Positions 28,079 through 37,003 of a stretch of DNA of 40,956 bases are shown here, one piece after another. The stretch spans positions 1-40,956 of the forward strand of contig CANLCJ010000036.1 in assembly GCA_947489085.1 (NCBI GenBank). The letters are read 5' to 3'. Source of the DNA: an uncultured Flavobacteriaceae bacterium. Lineage in GTDB: Bacteria > Bacteroidota > Bacteroidia > Flavobacteriales > Flavobacteriaceae. The translations under genes were made by a program, and so were the position numbers. The notes under the pieces are model-generated. The model had not been told where the DNA came from and made no database searches. It saw only the letters and a list, made by a program, of their open reading frames with translations. Each line of letters starts with the position of its first letter. Within the stretch, counting starts at the first letter, position 1.

Positions 28079-28224
28079 GTAATACTTTATTTCGAAGTAA
28101 AATTACTAAACAAAAACCATATTTCTATAACATAAGTGACATTTTAATGCTATATAGAAACTACAACGTTTTAGTTGTTTTTTAGGGTGCTTTTAGCTGC
28201 TGTATGACTTGTAATGTAGGTTTG

Positions 28225-31200
28225 CTAATTATCTTCGGGAGATGGTTTTACGGAAATAAAGTTTGGTAAGGGGCTCGTGTTCTCTTCTTCTGCTTCTGGC
28301 TCTACTTTTGCGGGCTTAGATTTCTTTTTAAACAAACTCCTAATAAGCTCTTTAAATGTATCGAAATCAACATTATAAGACAGACCTGCACCTTGGGTAT
28401 AACCAATATCTTGGCCAAAACTTTGTATGCTGTTTTCTCTATTAAATACTTTGGCAGAAAGTGTGCCCTCTTCGTTTAATAAGAAACTAATTTCTAAATC
28501 GCCTGCAACTACAGTTTGGGTTTCTGCTGCACCACCAACTGGCACGCCTACTTTACCATTAAAAAACACGCGATCGTTAAGTTGGGTCTGGAATGTGGCC
28601 ACTACTCTATCATCTGTTTGCAAATCGGGTTGGTTTTGCCCTGCTTCATAATTAAATCCGAAGTTTATTTTTCCATCTTCTGTAGTAAAAATACCGTTTA
28701 CAATACCATTTAAGCGTTCTGCTATGGTTCCAGATACATTTAACTGCCCAGAACCTCTGTTTTGGAAAGATCCGCCAGATGCTAAGAAATATAAGGCTTG
28801 GTTACCGCGTTCTGCTTCAGACTCTAGTCTATATTTTAACTCGGATTTTATGGTGGAATTTACATTTGGAAATTCGAAATCGAAACTTGGTTGTGGCCGC
28901 TCCAAATCTCCTGTTAACGTAATATTTAAGTCTACAGGAATACTTCTATTTATGGGGTTGTCTAGCAGTGGCGACGGATTGGTTTGTGTGGTATAGGTGG
29001 CCAGCATGTTAATTTGAGCTTTTAAAGGATCGCCTTCCCATGCAATGGTACCCCCAGGCTGTACCTTAAATTGTTTTTGTACCAGCCCACCGTAGGCAAA
29101 ATCGTAAACCCCTTCGAACACAGAAAAATCACCCCACATGTTGAATTTTCCATTGGTATTAATTTCTACTAAAAGTCCGCCTACACCTCGACCGCGTAAC
29201 GCGTGGCCTGTATCTTTATTTATTATTATTTCTAATTCTGCGTCTTGGGTAACGTCTAGGTCGAAATCTAGTTCTAAACCTTTTATGTCTTGAAAAACGA
29301 AAGCTTCTCCATTTGCTCTTGCTAATTTCTGCTCTGGCGTAATAAAATGTATAAAGGAGTTGTCTCCAAAAGATTCGGTATCAGATAAAGGGATCTTAAA
29401 TACGGTACCGGGTTTGGTTTCGCCTACAACTTGTATTACTAAAGCTTCTACTGGACCATCTATATTAGCTCTACCCCCTATTAAACCTTTACCATAATAC
29501 AGAGACTCTTCTTCAGGTTCTGTATCTAAAACTAAGAACTTTTCTGTTTCTACTTCTAAACCTAAATTCCATTTTAAAAAGTTGGTGTGGCTTATGTTTC
29601 CTTTTAGTTTGGCTTTAGATTTGTACTTGGTATCTGTTAATAATGCATCTTTAAAAATAAAGCGCTGTGCCTTAAGGTCTACAATTGTATTTGGATTTAG
29701 TTTGTAATCTACATTAAGATAAGGTATTGAAAAACCACCTTTTTGTAATGCTAATGTGCCTACAATTTCTGGGCGTTTTATATTTCCAAGAACATTTACT
29801 TTTCCTGTAACATCGCCTCTTACATTTGTTAACACACCAGATAACAGAGGGTTTAGGGGTTTTAAACTAAATGTATTTAAGTTTAAATCTACATCTATAT
29901 TGGTTTGTTTGCCTTTAACATTTATATCGCCCAGAGCGTTAAACGTATTATTAACATCGTCTTTTATACTTACATCTACATTGTAGTTGGTTAAATCTTC
30001 GTTACCTTTAATCTTAGCGTTAAAATCTCCCAATGGAAAATCGTTAATTTCGAAATTGCTAATAACTACACTGGAATTTGGCAGGTAACTGCCATTGGTT
30101 TGCTGTATGTCTAACTTGCCATTAACATTGCCTTTTAAAGACAAGCTGTCTATGCTTGGTATTATTTTAGCCAGTTGTACGTTTTTAAAATTAAGTTTTA
30201 AATCTTTCTCTGTAGAATCTTTTAAAAAGCCTGAAAGGCGTATTTCTTCTTGACCATGATTTATGCGAAACTTGTCTATTTCGAAAGTAGAAAGGTCTTT
30301 AGTAAATGCTATTTTGTTAAACCTATCGCCGTTTTCATTAATATTCCATTTGTAATCTTTTATGGTAACGTCTGATGTTTTAAAACCAACCACAGAATTA
30401 TTTTTCTCATCTATAGTATGGTAAAAACTAAGGTTAAATTTATCGTTATTACGCTTACCCCCAGTAAACTCGGAGCGCATAAATAATGTATCGTTAACTG
30501 TTACGTTAATTAAACTAAACTTAGAGGCGTTGTAATATTTAGTATTAATACTATCTACCTCAACATAAGTATTAAATAAAGGGTTACTGTTATCTACTTG
30601 AAGGTCTATATTTTTGGCAAAGTTATTTAGCAGGCGTATTTGTGGCGATTTAAACGTTAGCTTAAACTTTTGGGCTTCGCTCTCTATACTTCCTCTTACA
30701 AATGTATTTCGACCTATTTCTATATCTGGATAAAATACTTCTATAATTTTATTGTAGATTCTAAAATCGAAATCTAAAGTCTGGTGGTTTGCTACTTTAT
30801 GGGGCTTATAATTTGTATAAATGTTACCAACAGCATTTTGAAATAATTTTCCAATATCTCGTACTTTAAAATTACCACTTACTCCCCCCTGTATAATATC
30901 TGGAGAATTAATTGCAACATATCGAATGCCTTCCTTAAATTCTGAAGCGATTTTAAATTCCTTAAAATGGTATACATCATTTTGGTTTGTGTAAGATGTA
31001 TTTCTAAAAGTTATATCGCCGTAAGCATCGTCCAAAGAGCTGCTATTCATATTAATACTTACTGTAGATTTTAAAATAGAGAGGCTGTCTTTAGTTACAA
31101 AATTAAGTGTATTGAGGTCTGCATAATCTACTTCTGCCTTGAAATCGTATTTGTTAACGGCTTCAGAATAATCAAAAAGTCCATTAAACTTTAGTTTCAA

Positions 31201-32625
31201 ATTTTCGTCATTAACCAATAAAATACCATCGAATATTTTATTTCTAATTTTTCCAGAAACTATCGTTTTGTTGTAATTGTAATTGTTGTAGTTAAGCTGG
31301 TATACATTACCTTTAACTTGAGTATCTACAGTTTCTGCAATAAACCCGCGACCTTTAACGTCTAAATTTAAAGACACCTCTCCTACTTTTGGGTCGTCTA
31401 TAAATGTTCCTAAATTAAAGGTATCTAAAATAATATTTCCTTTGTAGGATGCATTATCAATATCGTTAAGTTTGGTAATGTGCAAGTCTGTATCTACAAA
31501 CCCCAAATCGGTAACCATTTGTATATCGGCATCTACTTTAGAGGCTGTAACTTTAGATGTACCTGTTATTTTAAATTTGCCAAGCCTATCGAATGTAGAT
31601 GGAATGGCTTTACCTAAAACATTGGGAAGCAATGCTTTTAAATCTTTATAGGTCGATTTTAGGTTTGTAAAGTTGCCATCCATAACAAAATCGTTAGGTG
31701 TAATACTAAATAAATTTTTAAATTTTATATCGCCATAAATGGCTGTGTTTTTACTGGTCTTTAACTGTAAGTTCTCAGCGTTTAAATTGTTTAAAGTTCC
31801 AGACAGGTCTACGTTAAAGTTTGCAAATTGGTGTTTACCAAACTCATTGTAAAACGTATTTAACTCATCTAGTAATACTTCAGAATTTCTAAAAGTTGCT
31901 CTAAGTGTAACTTTATCGGTAAAATATTTTAAATTCTCTCGTTCGTAGAAAAATTTTAAATGCCCGCTTAATACCGATTTTTGAGTTTTAATTTCAAGAT
32001 CTTCAAACGTCATGTCGTTTACCGTATACTTGAAATTTGTCATTAAATTTTTAACCTTTATACCACGTTGGTCTTTAAAAGACAGTGTGTTTACTCGCAT
32101 GCTCACATCGGTACCATTTATTAAAAACCGTGTGGCATTGATATTTACGTTACTAAAATTTAAAATATTAGACGTTGCTATGTTTTCGTTTACCAGATTA
32201 AATTTACCATTGTAAATAGACACATCGCTGGATGATAATAAAAAACTAATTTTCTTTTTGGACTGCTTTTTACTACTTAACTTTTCTATAAAAACACTTA
32301 AACTGTTCTTTTCGGCATCCTTATAAGTCTTTATATTTAAAACAACATCAATAAGATCGATGTCTCCAAAAACCAACTGCCCTTTATATAAACTAGGAAA
32401 ATTCAATATAGAGGTATTAAGCTCTTGTGCGCTAATTAAAGTGTCTTTTTTAAAGTCTTCAATATAGATTTCTTTTAACTCTACATCTCCATTAAATTGT
32501 AATCCAACTTTTTTTATACTTATGTGCGTATCAAAATTTTCATTTAACCATTTTGTAGCCTCACTACCTAGCTTGGTCTGTACAGCTGGGATAGAAAATA
32601 CGAGCACAACAATAACAAACAGCAA
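28225..32625 (-). CDS. tamB: Translocation and assembly module protein TamB (DUF490), start uncertain
   Basis: A very large inner-membrane-anchored periplasmic protein (1466 residues from this start) of the TamB/AsmA-like superfamily, which bridges the envelope and carries phospholipid or helps insert outer-membrane proteins. The body is repeated beta strands. The C-terminal DUF490 domain is clear (FNMWGDFSVFEGVYDFAYGG ... VQPGGTIAWEGDPLKAQINM ... LERPQPSFDFEFPN). The first usable canonical codon is the TTG at 32625, but that cuts into the membrane helix. The frame is open up to 32691 and encodes the basic start expected of the family (KKIIIKKALKITSKIIAILVL). No ATG, GTG or TTG occurs there, so a rare ATT start (32676 or 32673) or a sequence error in an 8-nt homopolymer is likely. 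It is divergent from tsaD. Confidence 0.88.
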   Translation of the reverse strand: MLFVIVVLVFSIPAVQTKLGSEATKWLNENFDTHISIKKVGLQFNGDVELKEIYIEDFKKDTLISAQELNTSILNFPSLYKGQLVFGDIDLIDVVLNIKTYKDAEKNSLSVFIEKLSSKKQSKKKISFLLSSSDVSIYNGKFNLVNENIATSNILNFSNVNINATRFLINGTDVSMRVNTLSFKDQRGIKVKNLMTNFKYTVNDMTFEDLEIKTQKSVLSGHLKFFYERENLKYFTDKVTLRATFRNSEVLLDELNTFYNEFGKHQFANFNVDLSGTLNNLNAENLQLKTSKNTAIYGDIKFKNLFSITPNDFVMDGNFTNLKSTYKDLKALLPNVLGKAIPSTFDRLGKFKITGTSKVTASKVDADIQMVTDLGFVDTDLHITKLNDIDNASYKGNIILDTFNLGTFIDDPKVGEVSLNLDVKGRGFIAETVDTQVKGNVYQLNYNNYNYNKTIVSGKIRNKIFDGILLVNDENLKLKFNGLFDYSEAVNKYDFKAEVDYADLNTLNFVTKDSLSILKSTVSINMNSSSLDDAYGDITFRNTSYTNQNDVYHFKEFKIASEFKEGIRYVAINSPDIIQGGVSGNFKVRDIGKLFQNAVGNIYTNYKPHKVANHQTLDFDFRIYNKIIEVFYPDIEIGRNTFVRGSIESEAQKFKLTFKSPQIRLLNNFAKNIDLQVDNSNPLFNTYVEVDSINTKYYNASKFSLINVTVNDTLFMRSEFTGGKRNNDKFNLSFYHTIDEKNNSVVGFKTSDVTIKDYKWNINENGDRFNKIAFTKDLSTFEIDKFRINHGQEEIRLSGFLKDSTEKDLKLNFKNVQLAKIIPSIDSLSLKGNVNGKLDIQQTNGSYLPNSSVVISNFEINDFPLGDFNAKIKGNEDLTNYNVDVSIKDDVNNTFNALGDINVKGKQTNIDVDLNLNTFSLKPLNPLLSGVLTNVRGDVTGKVNVLGNIKRPEIVGTLALQKGGFSIPYLNVDYKLNPNTIVDLKAQRFIFKDALLTDTKYKSKAKLKGNISHTNFLKWNLGLEVETEKFLVLDTEPEEESLYYGKGLIGGRANIDGPVEALVIQVVGETKPGTVFKIPLSDTESFGDNSFIHFITPEQKLARANGEAFVFQDIKGLELDFDLDVTQDAELEIIINKDTGHALRGRGVGGLLVEINTNGKFNMWGDFSVFEGVYDFAYGGLVQKQFKVQPGGTIAWEGDPLKAQINMLATYTTQTNPSPLLDNPINRSIPVDLNITLTGDLERPQPSFDFEFPNVNSTIKSELKYRLESEAERGNQALYFLASGGSFQNRGSGQLNVSGTIAERLNGIVNGIFTTEDGKINFGFNYEAGQNQPDLQTDDRVVATFQTQLNDRVFFNGKVGVPVGGAAETQTVVAGDLEISFLLNEEGTLSAKVFNRENSIQSFGQDIGYTQGAGLSYNVDFDTFKELIRSLFKKKSKPAKVEPEAEEENTSPLPNFISVKPSPEDN

Positions 32626-32702
32626 TACTAGTATTGCTATAATTTTGGATGTTATTTTGAGTGCTTTTTTAATAATTATTTTTTTTAAATCTTAAAAACA
32701 GA

Positions 32703-32736
32703 TTGTTATTTAGAAACTAAATAATGTCTAGTTTTG
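32703..32736 (+). promoter_or_regulatory. Candidate tsaD promoter
   Basis: TTG (32703-32705) and TAGTTTTG (32729-32736, an exact TAnnTTTG) are 23 nt apart, at the upper edge of the accepted spacing. The leader would be about 70 nt. Confidence 0.45.
32706..32724. promoter_or_regulatory. Palindrome in the tamB/tsaD divergent promoter region
   Basis: TTATTTAG-AAA-CTAAATAA is a perfect 8-nt-arm inverted repeat. It falls in the spacer between the candidate -33 and -7 elements of the tsaD promoter, a typical place for a repressor site. Confidence 0.35.
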
Positions 32737-32778
32737 TATATACGATTAAAATAAAAGAAACAGCTATTTACTTGTTTC

Positions 32779-32786
32779 CAAAATTA
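32779..32786 (-). promoter_or_regulatory. Candidate -7 box for tamB
   Basis: On the minus strand this reads TAATTTTG, an exact TAnnTTTG match. It would give a leader of about 90-150 nt depending on the tamB start. No TTG lies at the -33 distance. Confidence 0.3.
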
Positions 32787-32812
32787 ACAATTATTGTGCC
32801 TAATACTAAGTA

Positions 32813-33835
32813 ATGTCTGAACAAAATATTTTTATTTTAGGAATTGAATCGTCTTGTGATGATACCTCTGCCGCTGTAATACAAAATGGTACGGTTTTAA
32901 GCAACGTTGTAGCAAGCCAAAAAATTCATGAAGACTACGGTGGCGTTGTCCCCGAATTGGCTTCCAGAGCTCACCAACAAAACATTGTTCCTGTGGTACA
33001 TCAAGCTTTAGAGAAAGCCAAGATCTCTAAACATCAATTAAACGCTATTGCATTTACTAGAGGTCCTGGGCTTATGGGCAGCTTGCTTGTAGGCACCTCC
33101 TTTGCTAAATCTTTAGCTTACGGTTTAAATATTCCTTTAATAGATGTAAACCATATGCAAGCACACATATTGGCACATTTTATTAAAGACGACAATTCTA
33201 AAAAACCACCGTTTCCCTTTTTAGCTCTAACCATTTCTGGAGGGCATACACAAATAGTACGCGTAGATAATTATTTTGAAATGGCGGTTATTGGAGAAAC
33301 TATAGACGATGCTGTTGGAGAAGCTTACGATAAAAGCGGAAAAATTTTAGGCTTGGGCTACCCTGCTGGCCCAGAAATAGACAAACGGGCACAATTAGGT
33401 AACCCTAAGGCCTTTACGTTTACCAAACCAAAGGTGCAAGGTTTAAATTTTAGTTTTTCTGGATTAAAAACAGCAATACTTTATTTTATACAAAAGCAAA
33501 CCAAGGCAGATGCTAATTTTGTTAAAAACAATCTTAACGACATTTGTGCGTCTATACAGTATACTATAATTGGTATTTTAATAGACAAACTAAAGCTTGC
33601 CTCTAAAACTACGGGCATTGCGCACATTGCCATTGGTGGTGGTGTTTCTGCAAATTCTGGAATACGACAGGCTCTAAAAGATGGTGAGAAAAAATTTGGC
33701 TGGCACACCTACGTTCCTAAATTCGAATACACTACAGATAATGCTGCCATGATTGCAATAGTAGGTTATTTAAAATATCTAGAAGGTAATTTTGCCAAAG
33801 CAGATGTAATGGCCTCTGCCCGCTTAAAACTTTAA
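32813..33835 (+). CDS. tsaD: tRNA N6-adenosine threonylcarbamoyltransferase TsaD
   Basis: The catalytic subunit of the universal t6A pathway, which moves the threonylcarbamoyl group from TC-AMP to A37 of ANN-decoding tRNAs together with TsaB and TsaE. The Kae1/Qri7/YgjD signature is intact: ILGIESSCDDTSAAV (8-22), VPELASRAH (46-54), the metal-binding histidines H114 and H118 in NHMQAHIL, LTISGGHTQIV, and the late IAIGGGVSANSGIRQAL. The 340-residue length is standard. The ATG at 32813 agrees with homologues. It is divergent from tamB, a common arrangement in this order. Confidence 0.97.
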   Translation: MSEQNIFILGIESSCDDTSAAVIQNGTVLSNVVASQKIHEDYGGVVPELASRAHQQNIVPVVHQALEKAKISKHQLNAIAFTRGPGLMGSLLVGTSFAKSLAYGLNIPLIDVNHMQAHILAHFIKDDNSKKPPFPFLALTISGGHTQIVRVDNYFEMAVIGETIDDAVGEAYDKSGKILGLGYPAGPEIDKRAQLGNPKAFTFTKPKVQGLNFSFSGLKTAILYFIQKQTKADANFVKNNLNDICASIQYTIIGILIDKLKLASKTTGIAHIAIGGGVSANSGIRQALKDGEKKFGWHTYVPKFEYTTDNAAMIAIVGYLKYLEGNFAKADVMASARLKL

Positions 33836-33904
33836 ATATCAGATTATAAAACAGTTGTTGGAATCTGTAGAATTGCTGTATACACCAAGCAAATTACAAG
33901 GGTT

Positions 33905-33939
33905 ATTTACGTCGTGTTGAAATCTTTTTGGACGTAAAT
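33905..33939. repeat. Perfect inverted repeat of unknown role
   Basis: ATTTACGTC (33905-33913) and GACGTAAAT (33931-33939) are exact reverse complements around a 17-nt loop. It lies 70 nt after tsaD, without a T-run. Confidence 0.45.
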
Positions 33940-34019
33940 GTTAATATCTCGCGTTACAAATTTATACATTACATGCTGCGTAAAACCACTCTGCTAGGCA
34001 CTTCTTGACGTTCAACGAT

Positions 34020-34027
34020 TAGATTTG
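34020..34027 (+). promoter_or_regulatory. Candidate -7 box for the PPIase-rsmE pair
   Basis: TAGATTTG is an exact TAnnTTTG match. The nearest upstream TTG (34005-34007) is too close (12 nt). The leader would be about 113 nt. Confidence 0.3.
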
Positions 34028-34146
34028 TTTTTTATGACGAAATTTTATCACAACTTATCAACAGTTTAATGTTAAAAAGTTATATTGCCCTAAATTATCC
34101 CATTTCGTTTAGAATCTAAATTTTAAAAATTGAAAAAACAGATGTC

Positions 34147-34800
34147 ATGAAAAAAAACCTACTCATTTACAGCTTATCTGCCGGCTCCTTATTATTAAAT
34201 GCCCAAACAAACCATACTGAAAAAGAACTTGAACTTATAGAAAACCCAGAGCAAGCGTTTCAATTTATTAAACAAACTGCCAAGAAAAAAAATGGTATTA
34301 ATGGTAAAATATTAACTTTTAACGAAGAAAAACACAAAACACCGCTAACCAAATCCTTATTTAAATTAGAAAAAGGTGCTGTAAAAACAAAGAAAGACGA
34401 TTACGAAAAAACGACTTATAAGGTTTTAGATAAAACCAAAACCGCTTATTACCGCCTATCTTATATTTTAATAGAAGGAGAAGACTATACTCTAGAAAGT
34501 ATTGAAAAACTTAGAGACAATCTTATAGACAGCTATAAAAAAGGCACGCCTTTTAGCAAATTGGCAAGCTTATATTCTATGGACACTAATGCCAAAAGAG
34601 GTGGCGATACGGGTTGGTTTACAACAGGTGGTATGTATGCAGATTTTGAAAACACGATTATAAATAGCAACCGCGATTTAAATACTGTGTTTACAGTAGA
34701 TAATTCTTCTAAAAACAAATACTATGTGGCCATACAAACGCATGAGCCTAAAGAAATATCTGAAATTAAAGTATTACGAATTATAGAACCCGTTGAGTAA
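34147..34800 (+). CDS. Secreted parvulin-type peptidylprolyl isomerase
   Basis: Signal peptide 1-19 (LLNA-Q). Residues about 95-210 form a PpiC-like rotamase domain. Family phrases include RLSYILIEGE, GTPFSKLASLYSMDTNAKRGGDTGWF and FENTI, where the xSxD...GGDxGWF stretch is the best parvulin marker. It would catalyse prolyl cis-trans isomerisation or act as a chaperone for proteins in the periplasm. It is shorter than SurA and lacks a clear N-terminal chaperone arm. Its stop overlaps the rsmE start codon by one base (TAATG), so the two are translationally coupled, although their roles differ. Confidence 0.8.
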   Translation: MKKNLLIYSLSAGSLLLNAQTNHTEKELELIENPEQAFQFIKQTAKKKNGINGKILTFNEEKHKTPLTKSLFKLEKGAVKTKKDDYEKTTYKVLDKTKTAYYRLSYILIEGEDYTLESIEKLRDNLIDSYKKGTPFSKLASLYSMDTNAKRGGDTGWFTTGGMYADFENTIINSNRDLNTVFTVDNSSKNKYYVAIQTHEPKEISEIKVLRIIEPVE

Positions 34801-35507
34801 TGCAACTTTTCTACAACCCAAACATTAACGAAGCTACACAAGAGTTTTCTTTTTCTAAAGAAGAAAGTAAGCATATTATGAAAGTACTTCGTAAATCCAT
34901 TGGTGATGTTCTGCACATTACCAATGGTAACGGTTTTTTATTTACGGCAGAGCTTTTATACCTTACGCCTAATAAGTGTACTGCACAAATTACATCCAGT
35001 ACTTTACAACACAAACGCCAGTACAAATTACATTTGGCAGTGGCACCAACTAAAATGAACGACCGCTACGAATGGTTTTTAGAAAAAGCTACAGAAATTG
35101 GTATAGACACCATTACACCCTTAATTTGCGACCATAGCGAACGCAAAGTGGTAAAACTAGAACGCTTCGAGCGTATACTACAGGCTGCCATGAAACAATC
35201 TTTAAACTGCTTTATGCCTAAGCTTAATCCTGCAACAACTTTTAAGGCATTTATGGCACAGCCTAAAGACACTGTTACATATATAGCCCACTGCGAAACG
35301 CAAGACAAACAATCGCTAAAACAGGTTATAAAACCCCAAACAGATGTTACTTTACTCGTAGGACCAGAGGGCGATTTTAGCTCTAAAGAAATTGCTCTGG
35401 CTTTACAAAACAATTGTATTCCTGTAACCTTAGGAGAAACCCGCTTGCGTACAGAAACAGCAGCCATAGTAGCCTGCCATTCTGTAGCCTTTATAAACGA
35501 ATTATAA
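34800..35507 (+). CDS. rsmE: 16S rRNA (uracil1498-N3)-methyltransferase
   Basis: A SPOUT-fold enzyme that methylates N3 of U1498 in helix 44 of 16S rRNA on the assembled 30S subunit. The N-terminal PUA-like domain contains HIMKVLRKSIGDVL. The C-terminal knot carries LVGPEGDFSSKEI and TLGETRLRTETAAIVA, the SAM-binding trefoil motifs of the family. The 235-residue length is typical. It is coupled to the PPIase gene and overlaps the convergent DUF1223 gene by 6 nt at the 3' ends. Confidence 0.95.
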   Translation: MQLFYNPNINEATQEFSFSKEESKHIMKVLRKSIGDVLHITNGNGFLFTAELLYLTPNKCTAQITSSTLQHKRQYKLHLAVAPTKMNDRYEWFLEKATEIGIDTITPLICDHSERKVVKLERFERILQAAMKQSLNCFMPKLNPATTFKAFMAQPKDTVTYIAHCETQDKQSLKQVIKPQTDVTLLVGPEGDFSSKEIALALQNNCIPVTLGETRLRTETAAIVACHSVAFINEL

Positions 35508-36227
35508 ACTTACTTGCTTACCACCTGTAATGTCCAAGGCCTTATCTTGCACTAAAAGTACCAAAGACAATTCGTCTGCATTTGTAACAATACTTGGTAT
35601 TTGCAATTGCCCTAAACCTTCGGCTTGTTCTAATCTAGAGTAACTTTCCTCTACAACTACATTTGTATTTCTAAGCGTTCTATTTCTGTTTTCTCCCCGC
35701 TTTACAACCGTTTCACGTTCTTTAATTACTAAAACAGCTCTTAGTGTTTTTCCAGAAACGTCTCCTGTAACATTATACTTAAAATTAACTGTGGTTGCAT
35801 TTTTAGTAGCTTCGCTAATTGCTATAGTATTAGGCCGCTCTCTTTTAAAATAAGAATTAAGTTTACTGTACATTGTACCTCTATTAGACCCCACAAAGTG
35901 TTCTTTACCATTAATAACCACCTGTGGCGTGTAAATACTACTGCTGTAAAATTTAGAGCCATACGCGCGTTGTTTATCGCTAAAGGCCTTTTTACTAAAA
36001 GGATCTTTCCAGCCTATATAATTCCAATAATCTACGTGATAAGACAGCGAAATAACATCGTCCTTATACTCCGTTTTAACCTGATCTACCAACCTGTCTG
36101 CAGATGGGCAACTGGAACACCCTTGAGAGGTAAACAATTCTAGAACTACAACGTTATTCGTACCTGTGTTAATAGGAGACACACTTAACAATAAAAGTAG
36201 GTTTATGGCAAAAAACAGCTTATGCAT
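35502..36227 (-). CDS. DUF1223 thioredoxin-fold secreted protein
   Basis: An N-terminal hydrophobic segment (4-18) is a signal peptide. The domain starts VVVLELFTSQGCSSCPSADRLVD, which carries a CSSC thioredoxin-like motif. It is followed by SLSYHVDYWNYIGWKDPF and YTPQVVINGKEHFVGS, all characteristic of DUF1223. The fold resembles thioredoxin and the TPQVVING loop contains the usual cis-proline position, so thiol-disulfide exchange in the envelope is plausible, but no substrate is known. The 3' end overlaps rsmE. The start lies only 26 nt from that of the divergent DUF4159 gene, so both promoters must reach into neighbouring sequence. Confidence 0.88.
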   Translation of the reverse strand: MHKLFFAINLLLLLSVSPINTGTNNVVVLELFTSQGCSSCPSADRLVDQVKTEYKDDVISLSYHVDYWNYIGWKDPFSKKAFSDKQRAYGSKFYSSSIYTPQVVINGKEHFVGSNRGTMYSKLNSYFKRERPNTIAISEATKNATTVNFKYNVTGDVSGKTLRAVLVIKERETVVKRGENRNRTLRNTNVVVEESYSRLEQAEGLGQLQIPSIVTNADELSLVLLVQDKALDITGGKQVSL

Positions 36228-36253
36228 AATATTTATTTTTATTTTTGAATGAT

Positions 36254-36922
36254 ATGAAAATTAGTTGTGTAAAATATAGAAAGCTTACGCTAGGATGTAT
36301 TCTTAGCGTTTTTTTAACAACCTTTGGTGCTGCCCAAGAAATTGCCATCTTAAAATACCAAGGTGGAGGCGATTGGTATAGCAACCCTACTGCCCTACCC
36401 AATTTAATTCGCTTTTGCAACAGCACTATAAAAACACGTATTGCAGCGCAGCCAGAAACGGTAGAAACTGGAAGTCCAGACTTGTTTCAATACCCTTACG
36501 TACACATGACGGGGCATGGTAATGTGTTTTTTAGTGATGCTGATGCTGAAAACCTTAGAAATTACCTGCTATCTGGAGGATTTGTACATATTGATGACAA
36601 TTACGGTATGGCACCATTTCTAAAAAAAGAACTTAAAAAAGTTTTTCCTAACAAAGAATTAATAGAAATACCAAACACGCACGAGATCTTTACAATTGCG
36701 TATAAACTCTCTGGTGGTCTACCCAAAGTACACGAACACGACGGAAAACGCCCCCAAGCTCTGGGTTTATTTCAAGACGACCGATTGCTGCTTTTATTTA
36801 CTTTTGAAAGCGATTTGGGAGATGGTTGGGAAGACACAGAAGTACACAACGACCCTGAAGATGTGAGATTAAAAGCACTAAAAATGGGAGCTAATATTAT
36901 AAAATATGCTTTCGAGCATTAA
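36254..36922 (+). CDS. DUF4159 domain protein, secreted
   Basis: Residues 1-26 are a signal peptide ending FGAAQ. The remainder is a single DUF4159 domain: ILKYQGGGDWYSNPTALPNL near the start, then YPYVHMTGHGNVFFSDADAENLRNYLLSGGFVHIDDNYG, which resembles the core of glutamine amidotransferase-like folds without the catalytic cysteine. The role is unknown. The frame can open at a TTG (36245), but the ATG at 36254 gives a normal signal peptide. It begins a plus-strand run with a TrmH protein, an AI-2E-family protein and a THUMP-like methyltransferase. Confidence 0.87.
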   Translation: MKISCVKYRKLTLGCILSVFLTTFGAAQEIAILKYQGGGDWYSNPTALPNLIRFCNSTIKTRIAAQPETVETGSPDLFQYPYVHMTGHGNVFFSDADAENLRNYLLSGGFVHIDDNYGMAPFLKKELKKVFPNKELIEIPNTHEIFTIAYKLSGGLPKVHEHDGKRPQALGLFQDDRLLLLFTFESDLGDGWEDTEVHNDPEDVRLKALKMGANIIKYAFEH

Positions 36923-37003
36923 TACCTTACTCTACACTACAACACAGTTAATATTAAATATAGCTGTATGCACCAATTAACAGCTCTCAGGTATTTATAA
37001 AAG

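Larger units (their letters stand above)
33836..34146. other. Intergenic region after tsaD with a hairpin and a possible promoter
   Basis: This 311-nt stretch holds no gene that I can support. It contains the perfect 9-nt-arm inverted repeat at 33905-33939 and an exact TAnnTTTG box at 34020-34027 that could drive the PPIase-rsmE pair. No T-run follows the hairpin, so it is not a clear tsaD terminator. Confidence 0.45.

Noticed and set aside
35066-35467. 133-codon minus-strand ORF inside rsmE
   Set aside because: It is fully antisense to a conserved enzyme whose motifs explain the sequence; its own product has no family features.
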